From: Warburgia ugandensis
Taxonomy: Eukaryota > Streptophyta > Magnoliopsida > Canellales > Canellaceae
Length of the DNA stretch: 64,000 nucleotides
Direction of reading: 5' to 3'
Assembly (NCBI GenBank): GCA_035236585.1
Contig: CP141135.1
Location: 6,482,001-6,546,000 of the forward strand
Positions 60,177 to 64,000 of this stretch are shown one piece after another; position 1 is the stretch's first letter, and each line of letters opens with the position of its first letter. Under the pieces are notes generated by a model that saw only the letters and a list, made by a program, of their open reading frames with translations, did no database searches and was not told the DNA's origin. Both the position numbers and the translations under genes were made by a program.

Positions 60177-60657
60177 TGTTTACTAAAATAGACGGGATTC
60201 CTAATATAGAAAATTTGCATTTAATATAAATAACACAAACTTTTAAGGGAAATGCCCAAAAAGAAAACCCCAAGGGTCACCCAAGTCTCAAAACTACGGC
60301 AATAAACAAAATCAAATCATCAATGCATTGAGCATGCTCAATTAAAACCGCATCAAATCAAAGCATCAGCCATGAAAGAGATAGTAATAACAAAATATCC
60401 ATAATCCCTAGGGTTCCATTCATGATCAACACATAATACACACACATACGTAACCAAATATACACTACACTAAAAAGTGTAGGTCCAATACCATTCACAT
60501 AATAGCATCCCTATACAGCCCAAAAGGAGTCAAATCACAAGTCAGAGAGACATACACTAAGTCAATCTCTGGAGTACAAAACGGCAGATAGTCCTCGAGG
60601 TCCTCAGTCAATGCTGCTCCACCTGCTTTCTCTTAGCGCTGTCGCACTCCAAATCTG

Positions 60658-60683
60658 AGGCATTGCAAAATAATGCAATGCCT
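60658..60683 (-). repeat. Hairpin in long LTR 2
   Basis: Arms AGGCATTGCA (60658-60667) and TGCAATGCCT (60674-60683) around a 6-base loop, at a place matching the hairpin of LTR 1 but with different stem sequence. Confidence 0.85.
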
Positions 60684-63535
60684 TGGCAAGCTATTGCTTG
60701 TGTAGGTGATTACAAATAATTAAAACATGCGATAAAACACTTTGCAAAGGATTGCAATATCATGCTGAGTCACATAGAGTAAATAATTTATAAGGCATGT
60801 TAAATCTTCAGGCAGCCATAATGGATAAAGCATGAAAACTCATAAGTCTAGATAAAACAATCAAAATCAAAGCATGCTTTTCGCCTAAATAATGCAATAT
60901 CATACCAAATCAACATGGCATGCAAGGCACGATCAATACATGGATATGCATTCGTCAAACAAAAATAAAGATCCATGTCCAATATGATAATATAAATATA
61001 TGTCATGGTGAACAGGGCACTGTGCACAATAAAGTCCTAAGAGTGTCCCACTACACTCAAATCACTAGCAATGAGTACTCATTTCAAAACTCAAGGTTCT
61101 TTGCCTGTAGCTCGCACACCAGGTAGCTCGTACAGCCCATAGGCCTGGTCACCACATAGGCTTCACTCTAAATACATCGTCACACTATGGGTATACATAC
61201 AAATATGCACTGCATGAACACAGAATAAGTGCATGGGCTACTATGCTGCAGTGGCAACCACTCCAGGGTCTCAACTATTGCCGCTCACTGCCGACACCGA
61301 AACGGGAGACTACTATCCGCCACGCATGGGAGATGGTTGGACTTGTGTGAGTGGCTTGCCCATGATTACCACAAATTGCACACAGTTGCCCACGTATCAG
61401 GGCTGGTGTCTATCATCCATAGGTTCAGAGGGCGGGTGGCCAACCCTAATACCCTCCTAGCATAGCACACCGGGCATAAACACCTGTCATAAAATAGCAA
61501 AACATGATATAAACTATGAAAAATTCTATATGAAATAAATCTCAATAGGCTCGAGTCAAAAGGCATGATAACATATCATCCATCACATGTTAAAACATAG
61601 ATAATAGTATAAATTAAGATGTCATGATATCAAACTTGTAATGATGAATACATTTTAATAAAGCACGATAGGCGTAAAACATATGCCTCAAAGTTTCCAG
61701 ATAATATGTCATGATCTATGAAATCATGGAAAAATCCCAAACGTAATCACCTACCTTGAAAAAGCAGTACTCCAATCAGGCGCATAAGCAATATCAAATC
61801 GCATACTCTGATGTACTTGTCACATCATAAGTCACTCTATGTCATCTGATCACTTATTCTTCTTATATCTAAAAAATAAGCTAATCCAAGTGATGATTTC
61901 CTTGATCTAGTAGTTAATCTTATATTAACCATCCAGATCATCTGATTAACCCTCAATTAGGAAAATCCTGAACTAGATGTTGGTTTTTCTGCATCTAGAC
62001 AATCATCCATTATTTTTTTTATCATCAATCTATGTTATGATTCATTCAATTAATGTCCCTTGATCAATAAAGGGTCAGTCTCTTTCATCTTATGAAGTTT
62101 GAAGATGATCCAACTGTTGGATCGCTCTTTATCACTTAAAAGCAACATCTGATCATCATTTTTTTCATGAACCATCTACTTTCTATGTTTATTTAGTGAT
62201 TTACATGTATATCCATGATTACACATTGATCTGACGATTAGATCACTCCTTGATTGACCAATTCTAAATCCTTAATTAAATTGTTGGTCTAGATCAGTTT
62301 TTAGGATGAATACACGTGATCTAGTCATTAGATCCATCAATTAATCCCTTATATAATTTAATTGTTCAAGTTCTAAGGCCTGATCATTATCTGATTGGCT
62401 CGATCTAAATAATTGGATACTATTTCATAGATTTGATCTGACTAGATGTGCTCAGATCAAGATTTTGATGTTAAAATCATGTCCGCGTGGTCGAGACGAT
62501 TCCAATGGACCTTTCGAATAAAAAATCGGGTTTATATAGCTCCTAAAATTTCAAAATGAACATTTCAGTTCATTTTTGGACAGTGTATATCAAAATTAGG
62601 ACCGAATGACCTTTTTACACCAAACTACACTAGCGGGGATCATTTACACCGGAGTACACCGACGTCCATCGGGGATGATGCGCCTAGACCGTCAGTTCTG
62701 TTTTGGCCTAATCTACGTTCTAGATGATTCGATTTTTTCTCTGTTTTCACCATTCCTAAGGTTTTGAAGGTCACTAAATCCAATGGACGGCTCAGATTAT
62801 CCATCTAAGCAGTCCTTGATGTTGTTTCACTACTGCTTCATGGTTTTCCTTAAATTAAACACCACCATTCTGAAAATTTTCCAGATCTAAATGCTGGGAA
62901 AGATAAAAGACTACGAAATGAAGACAATCAATTGGGAAAATGAGCGAGAAGCATAATCCTACCTCTCAGATTGGTGGAAAATCCGATCTTGATGCTCATC
63001 GCTCCAATGGAAAGGTGAAAGAACGGCGAGATCGCTAAGATCCTCGTGCTATCTAACACTGCAGCGCGTAGGGGGGAGATACACCCAAGCTGTGGTGGAA
63101 ATTTCAGTCTGATCGGATCGGCTGATCATGGAGGAGAGTGGAAACGATGGGGAAGATGAATAGTACCCAAATGGAGAGGGCATTTCAGTCTTATTTTGGT
63201 TTATTGTGGGAGACAATGATTACCCATGTAATCATTATGCTTCCACTATCTTTTTGACTGTCAAAAGTTTGACCCATATCAGTAACTGTGGGCCCTATAT
63301 GTCAAATGACAATTTTGCCTTTTTGTAAAATAATTGGGCAATTTTTCATCCGCAAGCCGATTTGGGCGTTCTTAGTGTTGCTGAATTCCATTTCTTGTGT
63401 ACATTTCAAATATTGAGGTTTTAGCTTGTGATTTTCTCTGTAAAATTTTCAAATCCCCAATTTCCCAATTTTTACGAAATTCCAAATTTCCACGCAATTG
63501 TGCATTTCCAGAATTTTAAAATTAGCGGGCATTAC

Positions 63536-63894
63536 ATTTTCTAACCCTATTAAGGCCATTATTGAGTGAAGCAAGCTTCAATATTAACCATTAGTCTAGA
63601 CTCCTGGAATAACCACCACATCAAAAGATTGTAATTTAACAAAAGTTTTGAACTCCCTAGTATTGCCCCAGTCTAGAACTTAAGGAATGCTGTTTGTGTC
63701 TTGTCTGATCTTTCGATTTACATGGAAGTGATAGAATAATTACAGAAGTTATTCTCTTGTACCATCATAGAAGAGTCTTGTTTACTTTGACTGACATGGT
63801 GTTATGTTCTTAACCACTTAGGAAATTACAAAAATGGAAGTCTCTATTTCTCCATCTCTAATGTTATTCTGCATTGGAAATATTTATGTAGCAG
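63536..63894. other. Non-coding DNA after the LTR block
   Basis: No gene is recognised. It could be the far side of an intron (see the candidate exon at 63895). Confidence 0.3.
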
Positions 63895-64000
63895 ATGTAC
63901 TGTTGCTTGCTGTGTCGTAGTTCAGTCAAATGAGGAATTGCTAATGCAGGCTAAGATTCCACCTTTAGATAAAACCTCAGTAATTCTTGGAAAGAGTGCT
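63895..64000 (+). CDS. Candidate exon cut by the window edge
   Basis: After an acceptor (tttatgtagcag|atgtac) the phase that would follow the donor at 51624 stays open to the window end (CTVACCVVVQSNEELLMQAK, then IPPLDKTSVILGKSA). About 35 open codons could occur by chance. If real, the 12-kb TE block would lie in an intron of the DUF4283 gene. The product family is not recognised. Confidence 0.2.

Larger units (their letters stand above)
60130..63535 (-). mobile_element. Second long LTR-like unit, opposite orientation
   Basis: On minus it starts TGTAATGCCCGCTAATTTTA at 63535. It shares layout with the first unit: an aaaaaggcaaaattgtcat block near its start (compare aaaagggcaaaacggtc at 56278) and a hairpin preceded by AGCTTGCC and followed by CTCAGAT near its end. 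The inner boundary towards 60130 is uncertain. No coding domain is found. Short frames at 61229-61566 are not conserved proteins as far as I can tell. Confidence 0.45.

Noticed and set aside
61229..61465. Overlapping plus-strand frames of 78 and 75 codons
   Set aside because: They lie inside an LTR-like unit, overlap in two frames and match no protein family.

Overview
This is a stretch of flowering-plant nuclear DNA. The evidence is a chloroplast-type P-class PPR gene, a TSR1 gene with 21 exons and GT-AG introns, Au-type SINEs, an RTE-clade LINE, Copia and other LTR elements, and LRK10L-type receptor-kinase remnants. Nothing seen fixes the species. The kilobase-scale introns and nested retrotransposons fit a medium or large genome.

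Layout. Bases 1-4866: CRP1-like PPR gene on the minus strand (4 exons, 680 aa as modelled). Bases 4867-5213: a 347-bp gap shared as a divergent promoter, with a TGGGCC site II motif and a telo-box. Bases 5214-19809: ribosome-biogenesis factor TSR1 on the plus strand, 21 exons, 797 aa, rebuilt without a break. From about 20 kb the window is repeat-rich. It holds a decayed DUF4283/zinc-knuckle copy (about 21.95-23.4 kb, minus); LINE 3' ends and an LRK10L kinase stump (24.2-26.65 kb); a second LRK10L kinase pseudogene (28.8-33.5 kb) split by a non-autonomous LTR element with a perfect 5-bp target duplication; a small gag-bearing LTR element (34.25-36.27 kb); a second DUF4283 copy (37.0-45.9 kb, minus) split by a 6.3-kb Copia element; an intact 760-codon DUF4283/zinc-knuckle reading frame (48.7-51.6 kb, plus) with a tandemly duplicated 3' exon; and an 11-kb block of two long LTR-like units placed tail to tail (52.28-63.53 kb). 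The first of those units contains a complete RTE LINE with a 13-bp target duplication. At least seven Au SINE copies are scattered through the window.

The two conserved genes serve organelle gene expression (CRP1) and cytosolic 40S ribosome maturation (TSR1), and they may share one regulatory region. The best candidates for something undescribed are the DUF4283/CCHC gene family, whose copies keep an intron and whose intact member has a frame-preserving duplicated exon carrying one stop codon; the conserved hairpin in the long LTRs; and the LINE's in-frame 23-residue N-terminal repeat with its hairpin-bearing 139-bp leader repeats. All identifications rest on reading the sequence and on remembered family features. 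No database search was possible.
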